This document shows, one piece after another, positions 24,901 to 36,800 of a stretch of 64,000 bases of DNA (within the stretch, counting starts at the first letter, position 1; each line of letters starts with the position of its first letter). Location of the stretch: assembly GCA_963969365.1 (NCBI GenBank), contig OZ017746.1, positions 310,001 through 374,000 of the forward strand. The letters run 5' to 3'. Source of the DNA: Asterochloris sp. CNOR1. Taxonomy: Eukaryota; Chlorophyta; Trebouxiophyceae; Trebouxiales; Trebouxiaceae. Below the pieces are notes generated by a model that saw only the letters and a program-made list of their open reading frames with translations, made no database searches and was not told where the DNA came from. A program made the translations under genes and the position numbers.

Positions 24901-27900
24901 ATGCCACCATGGTTGCATTGTGGAGGTGCAAGCTGTTGATCTCACACCTTATGCTGGGGTACGCTGTTTGCAGGGAAGCAACAGGGAGTGGGCAGCTGAC
25001 TCAGCCTGCTGCCGCATCAAAGTTGATGGATGCTACTGTGAGCTTGTCAAGCGCACAGGCGCAGGCTAGCAAGTGCCGTCGATCTGGGTGGCAGGCGCAC
25101 CTGTAGTGTCAGCTGGTTGATGTGCAGCTGGTGCTCCAGCTGGGAGACCATGAGCTGCCAGTCCTGCAACACCTGGCGCATTGCCGCAGCCACAGCATGG
25201 CAGACCCGTCTGCAGCCAGCATGATGCAACGTATTGAGCAGTCACATGTGTTCTGCCTGGCGTAAGAGCGCCAGGTTGATGATTAGGGACCAGCAGATGG
25301 AGGACGAGTGCATTCTCTGGAAGGCGCAACACAGCACTGACACACAGCACTGAAAGTGCGGTTGATAGACTTGACACAGTGACAAACAGCAATGGACTGA
25401 GAGAGCTCGAAAGCACGCGCTGCACCTGCAATGGCCTGTTGCGCAGACAAGCAGACCACTTAAGCACATCATATCAAGAACATCACTCACCCCCACTCAA
25501 AGGCCGATCGAGTCTCAACAAAGCGCTGCACGATGACAACATGTTCGCTGCAGCGCACAAGTCACGGGTCAGCAGAAATTTCTGTTGTCACTCATGCAGA
25601 GGAAGCTAATGAGAACTGCTTCATGGCCAGTTGAAGAGCAAGCGCAACCTACAAGCGCTGCAGCAGTACTTTGGCTGGTGTCAAGCTACCACCAACTGCA
25701 GCCGTTGTTGGCATTGCAGCAAAAGGTGATCAGCCTCACCGGTCCAGCAATGCATGCTTTGTCATGTCAGGCACTTACCAGATGGGGAGCATGCGCTTGA
25801 GCAGCTCATGCATGGAGCTGTCAAGCTGCCCCTCCACAGCGAAGCAGCCCCCCGGGCTGGGCGTAGCCACTGCGCCCGTGTGCTGGGCCAGCTTAATGTA
25901 CTTGCCCTCCCAGCCCATGAAGGCATACAGCACATCCTCCAGCACTGCAGGGGAGTGCAGTCTCAGTGTATGCAACAGCCTGGACTAAGGGTGCGGAGGA
26001 GATGTGATGCAGCACGCATGAGAGCTTTGGAAGCATGTTGTCAGAGCTGAAACCTGCTGTCCCAGGATAATCTGGACCTAAAGCCCTACAGCCTTCTGCA
26101 AACAGTCCCTGCAGGAGGGATGGGCCTCTTGAAGGCAAGCCCATGTCATTATGCAAGGGTCATGCCGCTGTGCATGAAACATTCTGAGGCACGCTGCCGT
26201 GCCTGGAACGACTGCAATGGCAGCCTTACCAACGAGCTCCTGCACAGGGCGTGAGAAGGTGCCGAGCTCCTGCGGCGGGCGGGTGCCGCGCTGCTTGAGC
26301 GTCTCAGGGCTGCCCGCTGCCTCGAACAGGTTGGTCCCTGTCAGGAAGGGACGTGAGGCAAACCACTCCGGCATTTTGGGGGTGGGCGGCAGCTGTAAGT
26401 TCTGGGGAAGCTGCGCCTGTGCCTGCAGCAGGTCCCCCACACCTGCAGGGCCACACAGGGTGCAGATTGTGCGGGCTGCTGTGATTGTGTGGACTGCTGT
26501 GGGTGCAGCGTACGCTGCAGGACGCAGGCAAACACTGGCTGCAGGCAGGGGTCTGCATGGCGCAGGCAAACGGCTACCTAGGCAGGTCCTATGCTGACAC
26601 CAGAGCTGTGTGCAGTACAGCAGCAAGATTGCAGCTACCTGCTATGGAAGGAGAGAGGCCATTGGTGGACGACCCCGGCAGCCCCACTGGCACAGCATTG
26701 GTCAGCAGGGGTGCGTAGTTGGTGGTGGGCTTCAGCGGCGAGACGCCATCCATCTGCAGCAGTCACAGCATGTTGCTGCACAGCTGCCACAGCTCTACAG
26801 TGTGCTGCAAGCATACAGGCTGGATGATATTGCAGTGGCCCAGATGCAGGCTCATCAGGCATGCGAGTGCCCTGGCCATGTAGCTGCAGCTCTGCCTGGC
26901 AAAGCTGTGGCAAGCAGGCCTGGTGAGGAGGCAAGCCTGGCGCTGAGCACAGGGAGAAGGTCAGCATGAATTGCACCTGGTTGAACATGGGATTTCTATA
27001 CCCCAGCTGCGTCTGCTGGCGCCCAGGCTCCTCCGGAGTGTTTATAAGGCTGTGTGCCCCGCCATGCGCTCCGTTTGAGGCAGCCACCCCGTTGGCTGCC
27101 CTGGCTGGCCCCAGGCTGCTGCTGCTGCTCCCGCTGTGCTGGCGGCGGTGCCCCGTGAGGAGCGCAGCCCCAGTTAGTGGTGTGGGCATTGGGCGACCCC
27201 CTGGGTCTGCAGAGGAGTGCCGCGAGGGCTGCCAGGCCCGCGCCTGGGAGGGCGGCGCAGCCTGCTGCAGGCTCTGCAGGTCAGCTGGGTGGCTGGGCAT
27301 GGCAGCACTGGGGACCTGCTGCCGGTCAGCCAGGCTGGTGGCAGACAGCTCGCTGGGCGCTCTGTGGCCGCCGTGCTCGCTGTGGGGGGCCTCTGCAGCT
27401 GTGCTGAAGGACCTCTCACTCACGCTGGGCGCTGTGACGGAGGACCGCTCGCTGTGGTCGCTGCGCTCGCTCATGCCGGTGAATGAGCGCTCGAGGCCGT
27501 TGCCCGACTGCTGGGGCAGTCGATTCACAACATTGGAGGGGTTGTGCAGGGCCTGGGCCTCGCTGCGGCTGCGCCCGGGAGTGGGCTGGCCCAGTGCCCT
27601 CAGCAGGTCAGGGTTCCTGCGCAGGTAGCTGAGCAGGACGACCACCTCGTCGGCTCGGGATACTCTGCAGCGGGCAGGGACGTGCGGAGTCGGTCATCTG
27701 AGAGCCCCTGTTCGCAGATGTGGGGCCAGCAACTGCACAGCACAGTGTGCAGCACAGTTCCAAGCAGCTGTGAAGCACCCACCCATCAGCTCTGAACTGC
27801 CTCAAGGTCTCCCTAAAGCGCTGCGGGTCGGGGGCCTGCTGTGACAGCTCCTCTTCCACTCGGTCGGCATCCTGCAGTCAATGTGCTGTCGGGGCCTGAG

Positions 27901-28160
27901 CAATGAGCAATGGCGAGACCTCTGCTGCATGCTGTAGGAGCAGTCACAGGGCCCTCAAGACTTGTTGGGATTGGGCGATGCCACCCCGCACTGCACACCT
28001 TCTGCCAGGACCTGGCCTGCGCAGCATGTCGGCCTGTCAACACCTTCACTGCTGTGTCGCGGAGTTTGTCTGATGCTGAGGTGCCGGGCTTGCTGGTGCG
28101 CGTCTCAGCAATGAGTCTATCCACCAGGCGTATGATGCGGGGGTCGCTCTGTTGCTCCAT
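18975..28160 (-). CDS. GCP2: Gamma-tubulin complex component 2 (GCP2/Spc97), 1120 aa
   Basis: Nineteen exons, all phase-consistent: 28160-28044, 27871-27783, 27664-26977, 26753-26639, 26442-26230, 25944-25779, 25547-25491, 25209-25101, 24858-24659, 24247-24175, 23765-23498, 23042-22800, 22017-21884, 21284-21180, 20862-20717, 20606-20453, 20212-20029, 19487-19338 and 19126-18975. GCP hallmarks appear in order: EDVLYAFMGWEGKYIKL, RMLPICEH...QRFVETRSAFEWG, LWYYCQPPL, GVVHDPHAEFMI, LTTGKYLNAIRECG (GRIP1), then QYMLLSQGDMLGAFLD, WPMSIVV...LFELKQVERQL, LLYVTFEVLEPLWH, FLRRVLKGCLLT and LIDRLDFNSFF (GRIP2). With GCP3, GCP2 forms the gamma-tubulin small complex that nucleates microtubules. GCP2 fits better than GCP3 because of the IRECG and HDPHAEFM segments. 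Two introns have GC donors (20716, 20452). A Ser-rich 229-residue stretch lies near the N-terminus. Confidence 0.93.
22018..22270. repeat. Ladder of acceptor-edge echoes in a GCP2 intron
   Basis: On the plus strand, the image of the exon start at 22017 is gcgcaccgctgcagagcacagt. Copies follow near 22087 (cgctgtgcagggcacagt), 22156 (gcgcatcgctgcagggcacagt) and 22243 (gacagctgcagggcacagt). All have similar ~70-90-bp bodies containing ..tgcaaagcc[ga].ttgc. Confidence 0.75.
22615..22690. repeat. Echo of the GCP2 exon end at 22800
   Basis: agcagggactgcaggcagatctct at 22634 repeats the exon end image agcagggactgcaggcggatctct at 22808. Both are preceded by a cctcac/ctcacc donor image. On the minus strand the copy reads ICLQSLLH against the real IRLQSLLD, each followed by a gtgag donor, about 175 bp apart. 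Confidence 0.8.
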
Positions 28161-28451
28161 GTCTCAAGCGCCATGCATCAAGTTAGCCTCCCGGCATGGC
28201 CTCTGCTTTGATCTGCCTTCCACTCAAGCTCTTCCGTCCAGCATTGGCGCTCTAAGCTCATGCTTGCGCCAGCTGCGTCGGTCAGATGTCTAAGTTGCAA
28301 GTCAAATGCCAGCGGATCTCCACAGCTTTGTGCCTGATGCTGCTGCTGCTTGTTCCTGGCAAGCGGAAAGGTGCTATGGGCAACATGAACCGAGAAGAGG
28401 AGCAGAACTTTTTACAGCTAGAATCCATCCAAAAACATTGCTGTTCCGGGC
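28161..28451. promoter_or_regulatory. Head-to-head spacer, 291 bp
   Basis: This lies between the GCP2 start (minus) and the start of the TSNAXIP1-N gene (plus). Both promoters must lie here or within the leaders. Nothing more specific is visible. Confidence 0.4.
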
Positions 28452-31400
28452 ATGCCCCGCCTCATCACCCTCGATGTGCCTGCCGATGAAAGAGCCACGG
28501 TTCAGGCAGTGCCTCTCGAGATTGCAGCAGAGCTGGTGAGGGTTGCCCGAGCACTCAGCCTGCCTGCCTACACAGGGCCCTGATGCAGTGCCCCCTCTGC
28601 CATCATGCTGCAGGTCCAGAAAGCCATCAAGAGGCATCGCTGGGGCATCTCAGCCCTGCAGCAGTCCAAGGTGGTGCGTGTTCCGGCCCCAAGCGACCTG
28701 CAGGCAGCTGGTGCAGCTGGGGACACAGTACATGCTGACGAGTGGGGAGAGGCTGCTGAAGATGAGTCTGCTGAGGATCAGGGCAGCACTCTGCCCAGCA
28801 GTGCAGAAAATGCAGACGAGCAGGCAGGACCAAGCCCAAGGACGCTTCAACAAGTGAGCTGCCATCACTTTATCTGCTGGCAGTCCTTCTAAGCTGCACA
28901 GCTCCGCTGGTCTGCTGTGGCAGGCACTGTATGCCCGCTCGCAACACCTGAGGTTTGGCTGCGCCTGCCTGCTCACAAACAGCAATCTTTCCAGCCAGAC
29001 TGGATGCCTGCAGCTGCTCTAGCAACTGTGCTGCCATAGTACCAGATGGTGCAGGCCTGACTCCATCACAGCTTGTGACACCAGTCGTGTCATTGGCTGA
29101 TCTGCCGACATGCCCTGCGTAGTCTGCCTGCCCCACCGGCCCCACCCCTCCCTGTGTACACCCTTTCCTGTGCCCTCTGCAGCTGCAGGAAACCAATCTG
29201 CGCGCCGCCGGCCACAGCGCGCTGTCCGGTGAGGGGGAGCCTTTGCGCATAGGCACGGCAGCCGCCAGGCGGCGCCACAGAGCGGCTGCTCTGGACGCCC
29301 CTCTGGGAGCAGCAGGGTCACGCAGCCATCTCAGCCTGGAAGGACCAGGGGCCAGCAGGGGTAGCTTGGAGCCTGGGGGCAGCCCCCGTCGCGCTGGGCG
29401 CGATTTGGGCACCATGCCAAACGACCCGCTGGTGAAGGGCAGGTGGGCATTTGCCAGCATTTGCTTGTTGAGGTTTGCGCGTGCATATGAAGCGAATGTG
29501 AGGCCAGCAGGGAGCTTGAAGCTTGCGGGAAGAGCCCCTGCTGTGCTCTGGGCGCCATTTGGGCACCATGAAAAGCGCCCCATTGGTGAAGGGCAGGTGG
29601 GCACTTGCCAGCACTTGCTTGCTGGGGGTGTTCACGCAAGTAATGATAGCTGGGAGCCTGGCGAGCCCTTGCTGCACTGGGGGCAATTTGAGCACCATGC
29701 AAAGCGACCCCTTCGTGAAGGGCAGGTGTGTACGTGTGGCGCTGCAACATGCGTTGGCCCACCACACGGTTTTGGAGTTTGCAGGCTTCATCACCGCACT
29801 GTACCACTGGCACACACTGCCTCTGTACGCCTCCAACTTCAGCAGATGCGTCATCCCCACAGCTCCCTGCACACCATTCAGATCACGTGTGCATCCCTGC
29901 GGAGCTGCGTTGCCAAGCACAGCGTGGCATGCCGTGTCAGCTGTCCAGCGTAAAGCGCCTAGACAGCGGAAAAGTGCTGCAATACGCCGCTGCCTAGGTG
30001 GCTGCACGTTGCAGTGAAGCTGACAGCCGCTACACGCACTAAAGTGTCATGACCCTGCTCCCTGAGGGGACTCCCACCAGTCTCCTGCACCTGCAGGGCT
30101 GCGCTGCCAGCGCTGTTCAGGCAGAAGGACGCCTTCAAGCTGCTGCAGCCTGAGGGCTTCCTCGACTCAAACGACAGCGCGGCAGACCAGGGGCAGGAGC
30201 AGGATCTGCAGCCCCAGGTGCCCCGACTGCGGGAGAATCTGGAGGCCTTCCTTGCAGACAAGCTGCAGCTCGTAGACAGGTGTGCGGGGGCTGCAGGGAG
30301 TGAGTTGTGTTTGTAGCTGGCGGGGAGACAAATCTGCCTTCACTGGCGGGCAAGCTGCAGCCGGAGGACAGGTGGGCCTGTGTATCGCATGGCAGGCTTC
30401 AGCAGGTGGAGAGGTGGGTGATTGTTTCCTGATTGGCACGGCTTCAGCAGGTGGACAGGTGGATATAGTCTGTCGTGGCTGGCAGACTGCCGCAGGTGGA
30501 TAAGTGGACCTGTGTATGTTGGTTGGCAGAGTGCAGCAGGTGGACAGGAGGGCCTGTCTAAAGTAATTGGCAGGTTACAGCAGGTGAACACGTGGATCTG
30601 TGTGTCCTGGCGGGCGGGCTGCAGCTGATGGATGTGTGGATTTGCCTTGCATGGCTAGCAGGCTCGCAGCAGGTCGACAGGTGCACCCACGCGGGTCCAT
30701 CTTCATGTGTAGGGCGACTTCAGAGGTGCAGCCGGCAATTTTGGGGTGCAATTGGAGCTACATTGTGATACATTGGTTCTGCTACCCGAGCACATGCCCA
30801 GTACACGCTGCATCCTCAATTGGGCTGCAAAGAGCGAGTTGGGTTGCCTCCTCTGAGTGCAATGATGGCTGGATGTGAGACATTGGCTTCCAACAAAGCT
30901 ATCAGCAGATCCACCACAGCAGGCAGCTCCCAGTGTGCCACTTCAGCACAAGCATGGCCCTCAGCAACGCGTCGTGCTGTTGCGAACGCTCCAGGCAGCC
31001 AGCTCGGCTGTCGCCCTGGGGCTGTGCATCTCCTGACTCTCGCCACCCATACTGCGCAGCCTCAATGCCACACATACTTCCTGGCTGCTCACTACAACGC
31101 TGTTGTACCATGCAGGATGTCAGCAGCATACGGCAACTCTGGTGTGGCCTCCCTGAATGCTGCCAATCTCTCTCTGGACGCTCACAGACAGACCTTCGAG
31201 GCTTTCATCCACAGCTTCACGACCTACAGGTATTCACCTCACTGTATTGCAACCTGCTCACGTCAGGGATGCTAGCAGTGACCTAGCTGCTCATATGAGG
31301 GCTGCTGCCCGATGGCCATGCTGCTGGCCACTGCTGCCGTGCACAAGATTGCATGCGGCCTGTGTCTGTGGTTGAGGGTTTGCAAACTGCTGCCGGCCAG

Positions 31401-32942
31401 AGTGGTGTGAATTGCTGCTTTGAAAGGCCAGGAATGCTGCACTGGTCACTGAGATGCATGGCACGCAGAAGAAGCTGGTCACGGCCCCTCGCAGTTCGCC
31501 GCTGCTGCGCCATGGAGAGGGCTGCCCACATCTGCAGGTGCCGCGCAGTGCCCTCTAAGCACCATGCATGGCACTGCAGTACACACTTGCTGCTCTTGAG
31601 CTGCATGCTGCTGCTGCCCACACTCCTGCCTGTGTCTGCAGTGCAGCAAGACCTTCATGATGGCGCCGTCTCATGCTGCAGGCAGCCTGTAGCACGAGCG
31701 TGTCAGCCATGGTAGTGCTGTAGCTGACGGTTGGGCACCACGCATGCGTTGTAAAAATGCTTTCTGCTGTTGGCACCCTGCAGGCCGCTGCTGCTGCGCA
31801 TCAAGAAGGCGTATGACGTCGCCCTGGAGGATGCCCTGCACGTGACCCATGACAACGTCCACATGCAGGCAGAGCTGGCCGCTCAGGAGCAGGTTCAGGT
31901 GAGCCATCTCTTGCCAGGTCTTCAGCTCTGATGGCAGGGCAGGGGGAAGCTTTGCTGAGGGCCTAGGTTCCCCTCAGCAGGCAGCGCAGGGCTCAGCAAG
32001 CGCTGCGCATCCCTCTGTGACCTGCAGGGCAGAGAGTTCAGGTTGCTGGTAGTGCACAGCCCAGCTGTGTCAGTCTGCAGGAGTCTGCAGCCGCTCAGAG
32101 ACTTGCTTGCCCAACATCGCCCACAGCAGGCCCCAGACTCACTCAACCCTGAGCACAATGTAGCCAGGTCCCAGAAGCCCTGCAGGCCCCTGGTCACACA
32201 TGCCTGAGCAGAAGTGCAGCCCCAGCAAAGTCCACAGCAAAGCCCCCAGATTTCACTCACCCTGAGCACAAATGCAGCCTTTATGACAGCCTTCATGACT
32301 TGTATGGACCCACCACCAACACTCCTGCTCGTGCATACCCCAAAAGATTTCATCCTGGACAATGTCTGTTCCTGACAGGATTTCTTGGCCTTTGTGATGG
32401 CTGAACCCTGCCTGACAACAGAATTGACCTCTCAAGTAATTGAATACCACTGGTGAGAGATGTGTGCCACCAGCAGAAGCATGAGGCCCTGCTTATGACC
32501 TGCAATACGTCAGCACCATAGGATCTGTAGATACACCAGACACTGAGAGACAGAGGCATCAGCTGCTGCCAAGAAGCAATTATGAATCTAGGCAAAAGCA
32601 GCCAGGTTCCCCCATTGTACTGCTGCAGGCCCCAAGCGCTCACAGAGCTTCAGGCCTCACACCTGCCTGCCTGCAGTTTGAAGCCCCACCCCTGCCCGCC
32701 TGCAGGCTGCAGCAGTGGACACTGCTAGGGCACAGGCAGCCAAGTCAGCAGCTGCTACCAGAGGGGACCTGTATCAGCGCCTGCTGGATGCCCAGGCTCG
32801 TATCAAGAAGGCCGAGACAAGCTCCACTGCGTCTGAGAGCACCATTGCTGCCTGCACAGTGGAGCTGCGCAACCTGCGGGGGACCACTATCCAGTTGCAG
32901 CAGCAGATCAGGTGCAACTCAGCTGTGGCAGGGTGCCTATGT

Positions 32943-32974
<32 letters not shown>

Positions 32975-33537
32975 CTGTGTGTGTGTGTGTGTGTGTTTGT
33001 ACAGCATGAGTATTTTGGATGCTTCTCACAAGGAATTCTGCAAAACTGCAGGTGAGAGAGCCACTGATGCTGCTGCATGGGAATGATAAGCTAGGGCCAT
33101 GCTGATGACCTGTCCCCATGGTTCAGGAGCGTTGTGCAATGCTTTCTGGCTGCCGCTTTCGCTGTTGCATGGGAATAATAGATGTGAGCCATGCTGGTGA
33201 CTATGCCTGGCGCTGCCTTCAGGGCACTCAGGGCGGAGCTAGTGACAGGCAGTTCTTTCCAGGGCCTGCAGCCTCCATGATCAAGCACAACAGAGCCCTC
33301 ACTGAGACTGTCAGAATGACCCCAGGTAGTGCACGCTGCTCAGGCTCTTCAGACCTTGAATGGCCATGTGTGGTGCTCACACCTACAGTCACCCGCTTAA
33401 TCTTCTGCACATTCAAGTTCTGACCTGAGAAGAGCTGCCTCCCTGTTGCAGTGCATAATGCAGTGTCAGAGGATTCCAAGACTGCAACCTGGCGCACTGC
33501 TTTGTACGATAGTGAGAGGCTATCAACAAAGGATTGA
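28452..33537 (+). CDS. TSNAXIP1-N domain protein (cilium/axoneme-type family), 463 aa
   Basis: Ten exons join in phase: 28452-28535, 28614-28853, 29189-29442, 30097-30279, 31116-31229, 31784-31898, 32706-32911, 33005-33051, 33263-33325 and 33452-33537. After a disordered N-terminal ~220 residues comes a coiled-coil region with HRQTFEAFIHSFTTYRPLLL and IKKAYDVALEDAL. This matches the N-terminal domain of translin-associated factor X-interacting protein 1 (FxxFIxxFxTYKPLLxxIKxxY). A second coiled coil (RGDLYQRLLDAQARIKKAE...) follows. In animals the family is linked to sperm and motile cilia. In an alga this would fit a flagellar role, which is an inference. The end (YDSERLSTKD) is supported by phase at the last three junctions. 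Several of its exon ends are echoed downstream. Confidence 0.7.
29443..29740. repeat. Two echoes of an exon end plus donor (~150 and ~130 bp apart)
   Basis: The exon ending gtgaagggcag|gtgggc at 29442 is copied with its donor at about 29594 (gtgaagggcag|gtgggc) and 29724 (gtgaagggcag|gtgtgt). Upstream similarity covers gggc..catttgggcaccatg and the preceding ~60 bp. The intron positions after the donors also match (acttgccagca.ttgcttg). Confidence 0.85.
30270..30700. repeat. ~62-bp minisatellite starting at a splice donor, about 6-7 units
   Basis: The unit is built around gcagcaggtggacaggtgg..ctgtgt. It begins with the real exon end (gacaagctgcagctcgtagacag|gtgtgc, 30279), which matches the unit itself, and then repeats every 55-65 bp to about 30695. 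Most units keep an AG|GT. This is an extended form of the exon-edge echo. Confidence 0.8.
31985..32280. repeat. Diverged tandem pair in intron
   Basis: cccacagcaggccccaga..tcactcaaccctgagcacaatg.agcc (about 32118-32165) recurs at about 32230-32278. Both lie in the 807-bp intron before the exon at 32706. No relation to an exon edge was noticed. Confidence 0.6.
32938..33000 (+). repeat. (TG)n microsatellite forming most of an intron
   Basis: About 60 bp of alternating TG/GT with two small interruptions make up most of the 93-bp intron between the exons ending at 32911 and starting at 33005. It runs straight into the tttgtacag acceptor. (UG)n is a known binding target of CELF and TDP-43 type splicing factors, but any effect here is conjecture. 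Confidence 0.9.
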
Positions 33538-33871
33538 TGACACAAAATGACAATCCAACATCTCAACAGCCCACTGTTGTTCTTCAAACGCGTTCAAGCC
33601 AAATCAGAGTCGGAAAAATTGGGCTCTGCCAGTCACTTTCTAAAAGCAAGGGGGCAAGTCTGTGAGGGGTTTATGCTTGTGTGGCAGAAGCAGACTGTTT
33701 GAGCAGTATGTACTTGGTCTGATGTACAAGGGTTACGATGCAGTCCTCCCCCAATGAAATCTGCCGCAGACACTGTACATTGCACAGGGTTACGATGCGG
33801 TCCCCCCCCCCCCCCCCATGAAATCCGTCGCAGACATCTGGAGCTGGCCAGTACGCAATGCCACTAGACAT
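33538..33871. other. Tail-to-tail intergenic region with a 56-bp duplication and poly-C run
   Basis: It holds the 3' flanks of two converging genes. The block gggttacgatgc.gtcc...atgaaatc.g.cgcagac occurs twice (about 33730 and 33786). In the second copy the C run has grown to about 16. No gene is seen. Confidence 0.75.
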
Positions 33872-36800
33872 CTAGCTGGTCCACAGTCGGAATTTGAACT
33901 TCTTCCGGTTCTGAGGTGGTGGGGCCACAACAATCTGAGCAGTGTCCTGCCCCTGCTCCAAGGCAGGCCTGTGGCTGGCTTCAGGGATGGGGAACAGCCC
34001 AAACAGCTTGCCACGTTTGGGCTGCTCCACCCTACTGTTCTGCACAGGTAGATGAATAAATTGAGCATCGCTGGTGCCTTGCTGCACCTCGCCGTCCGGT
34101 GGACTCTCTACTGTCTGTTGCCTCTGTTGAGGGTCACTGCTGCTTGGCTTGTCAACTGGTTTCAGGCCCCAGCTGTGCCGGGCCGGCGCCGTCTTGAGCC
34201 TCTCTGCCTTGTCTGGCCCCACGCTGCTGGCATGCACCCTGTAGGCCGGCGCCATCTCTGCATCATGCCCTGAGGCGCGCACACCCTGGGCAGGGCCTGC
34301 CGCCTCGAGCAAGGGCGCTTCGTGGGTGCGCAGCAGGCGGTTGAGCAGGCTGCGGCTCTTGCGCCGCCCTGCAGCCAGGCAGAGCCATTCGTTGTACCAC
34401 TTTTCTCTGGGGTGCATCTGATGGGAACATGAAGCAGAGTGCGTCTCCTGCGCCACCCTGCAGCCAGGCAGAGCTACTTAGGGAGCCATTTATCATATAT
34501 AAACCAAGATAATTACGGGGTGAGTTTGATGGGAACCTGCAAAAGGGTGCGGCTTCTGTGCCAATCAACTCAAACAGTTAGGGCACGTTGCAGAGAGTGC
34601 GGCTCCGCACAGCCCATGCCATGCATCCTGCTGTACATATGACAGCATCTTGACAGCATCAAGCTTGATGCGTGGCAGCAGACAGGCCCACTGTTGGGAC
34701 AGACATGACAGACGTCCGAACAGGCTTGAGAGGTGTTGAGCGTTCGACAGGGTCCGACACCGTCAGCTTGCTGCTCTGACATGACAGCAGCTGTTGCCAT
34801 CAGAGGCTGGCAAGGATGCACTCAGCATTGCAGGTGTCTGCAGAACACGTTTCAAGCCCCTAAACCATCAGTCCCTGCCGAGCCACAGCTCAGGCCTTGT
34901 GTCAGGTTGTCACCTGTGTTCTCGCTGGAGCCACTGGCAGCCTGAAGTGGCTCATTCAGGCTGAGCCGTCTGGCCTCCTGCTCCTGGTTCACGAAGTGTC
35001 CACCCCCAGCAGGCCCCTGCGGAGTCGGGCCCCCGCTGCTAGCAGTGCTGCCCCAGCCGCCAGGCTGGCGCAGGCTGCGCTCCCCTGGGCTCCACGAGCT
35101 ACGTGGCCCCCCCAGCTGGCTGCCGCTGGCCTGCCCGCTGACACTGGTCGCGCTGGCAGCAGCAGCCCCAGGGGCCGGCCCCTCAGCATCCGGCGTGGCC
35201 GGCTGGATCTCGTCCGGCGTCTCCAGCAGGGGGTGCAGGCCCCCAGGGCTGCAACTTGGCCTCCCCCGCTCGGCCGGGCTGCTGCCCGTGCTGTGGCGCA
35301 GCACCGGCGCCCACCCAGGCAGGGCCAAGGGCAGCTTGCCCTTGCCCTCGCCCTGTGCCCCAGAGCCGCTGCCAGCCTCAGGGGCAGCAGCAGCAGTCGC
35401 GTGCTGCGGGCTGGGGGTGCGGCTGCTGCCAGTCAGCACCTCCAGGCCATGCTTGAAGATGCCAGACCTGGGGGTGGTGGCCAGTGTGGGGTTTGGCGAT
35501 CCCTGCATGGCCGGGCTGTGGCTGCCCCGCGAGCTCCTGGCTGGGCTGGCGGCAGGGGTCAGCGTGCTGGCCAGAGTGCTTGGGCTGGACAGCGCTTGCG
35601 AGGTGTGGGTCTCTGCACTGGCACGCCGCTGGTGAGCCCACGTGGCAGCCACACAGGGGGCGTCGGCGGACCACCGATCCCGCGCACCGCTGTGGGACCT
35701 CGACACAGACTCCGCGGCCTCGGGAGCTCCCTCCGAGCTCGGCGAAAGGTGGTCTGAGCGGTGGCAGGCGGCTGCTGGGAGGGGCTCCGTGACCACGTGC
35801 CAGCCCAGCCTGCCCTCCCACGGCGCGCAGTGCGACCCCACTGGGGCCGCCGCCCAGCTCTGCTGGTCCTGGGGGCTCTGCAGCTGCTGCTGCAGCAGGG
35901 TAAGGGGACTGGCAGGGCTGCCTGAGTCAGACTCATGCCCCTGCAGGGGTTGGCCGTGTGGAGTGGCCGGGCTGACCTGCTGCACAGCCAGGGCGGGCGA
36001 CGAAAGCTTGGGGGTTGTGGCGCTGCCCATGTCACGGGCCGTGGTCAGGCCGGAGACGTCCGAGTCCAGCAGCGCGTCCAGCAGGTGGCGCTTCTTGAGG
36101 GTCACGTCCTGCAGCATCAGTACGGAGCGATCACTGTCACATGCTGCAGCCCTCAGAGAGGTGAGGGTCAGGACGGCATTGGCTGGGTCACCACCCATTG
36201 CAGCAGAGGGAGAGGCGTGACGTGAATGCAGCAAGAGGCAGCGCTTCCTGCTGCTCACAAACTCCCTCTGCTGCAAGGGGATGAATTGATTCTGTGGGGG
36301 TAGGGCTGCTGCAGGGCACGACTGCGCCTTCTTGTTGGCAGCAGCAGTGCAGTTTGAGCATGGTACAAAACATATGCCGCGTAGGCTTGCCTGCACTCAT
36401 TGAAAAGACACGTGGCTCGACGATCTGGCTGGCAGTCATGCAGCGCACGTAGCATTGGTTGCTTTGTGAAGCTCCAGCAAGCAGCGCTGGTTGTGCTTCT
36501 CAGCTGCCCATGTTCTGGACGTGACCAGCAGCTGAGCCACTTTAAACAGCGGCACCACGTTCAGAGAAGCTGATGATGAACAGTGGCACTAGGACCAAGA
36601 GTGCTGAACTGGCCAGTGGCGGCAGTGTTGCATATTGACCAAGCGGCGCCCTGGAGCTGCCTGGCCTCTAAATCGTGCCTGGAAGTAAGCCTCAAGCAGG
36701 AGGCGGGCTAACTTCCCGGTCCTGCCCACAAGACACATGCTCTGATGTTGGCCAGCAAGCCACACCAGCTCTCCCAACTCACCTTCAGGCCAGCGCCCTG

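Noticed and set aside
26635-27645. Plus-strand frame of 220 residues at 26966-27628
   Set aside because: It is the shadow of the Ser-rich GCP2 exon on the minus strand, whose junction phases fit.
30270-30700. Possible CRISPR array
   Set aside because: The units are head-to-tail with no distinct spacers, repeat identity is low, and the genome is eukaryotic.
32774-33119. Minus-strand frames containing long Thr-His runs
   Set aside because: They are a translation of the TG microsatellite in an intron.
35045-36220. Long plus-strand open frames opposite the BTB-gene exon
   Set aside because: They mirror a Ser/Pro/Ala-rich minus-strand exon. The plus-strand translations are Arg/Leu/Trp-rich with no motif or splice context.
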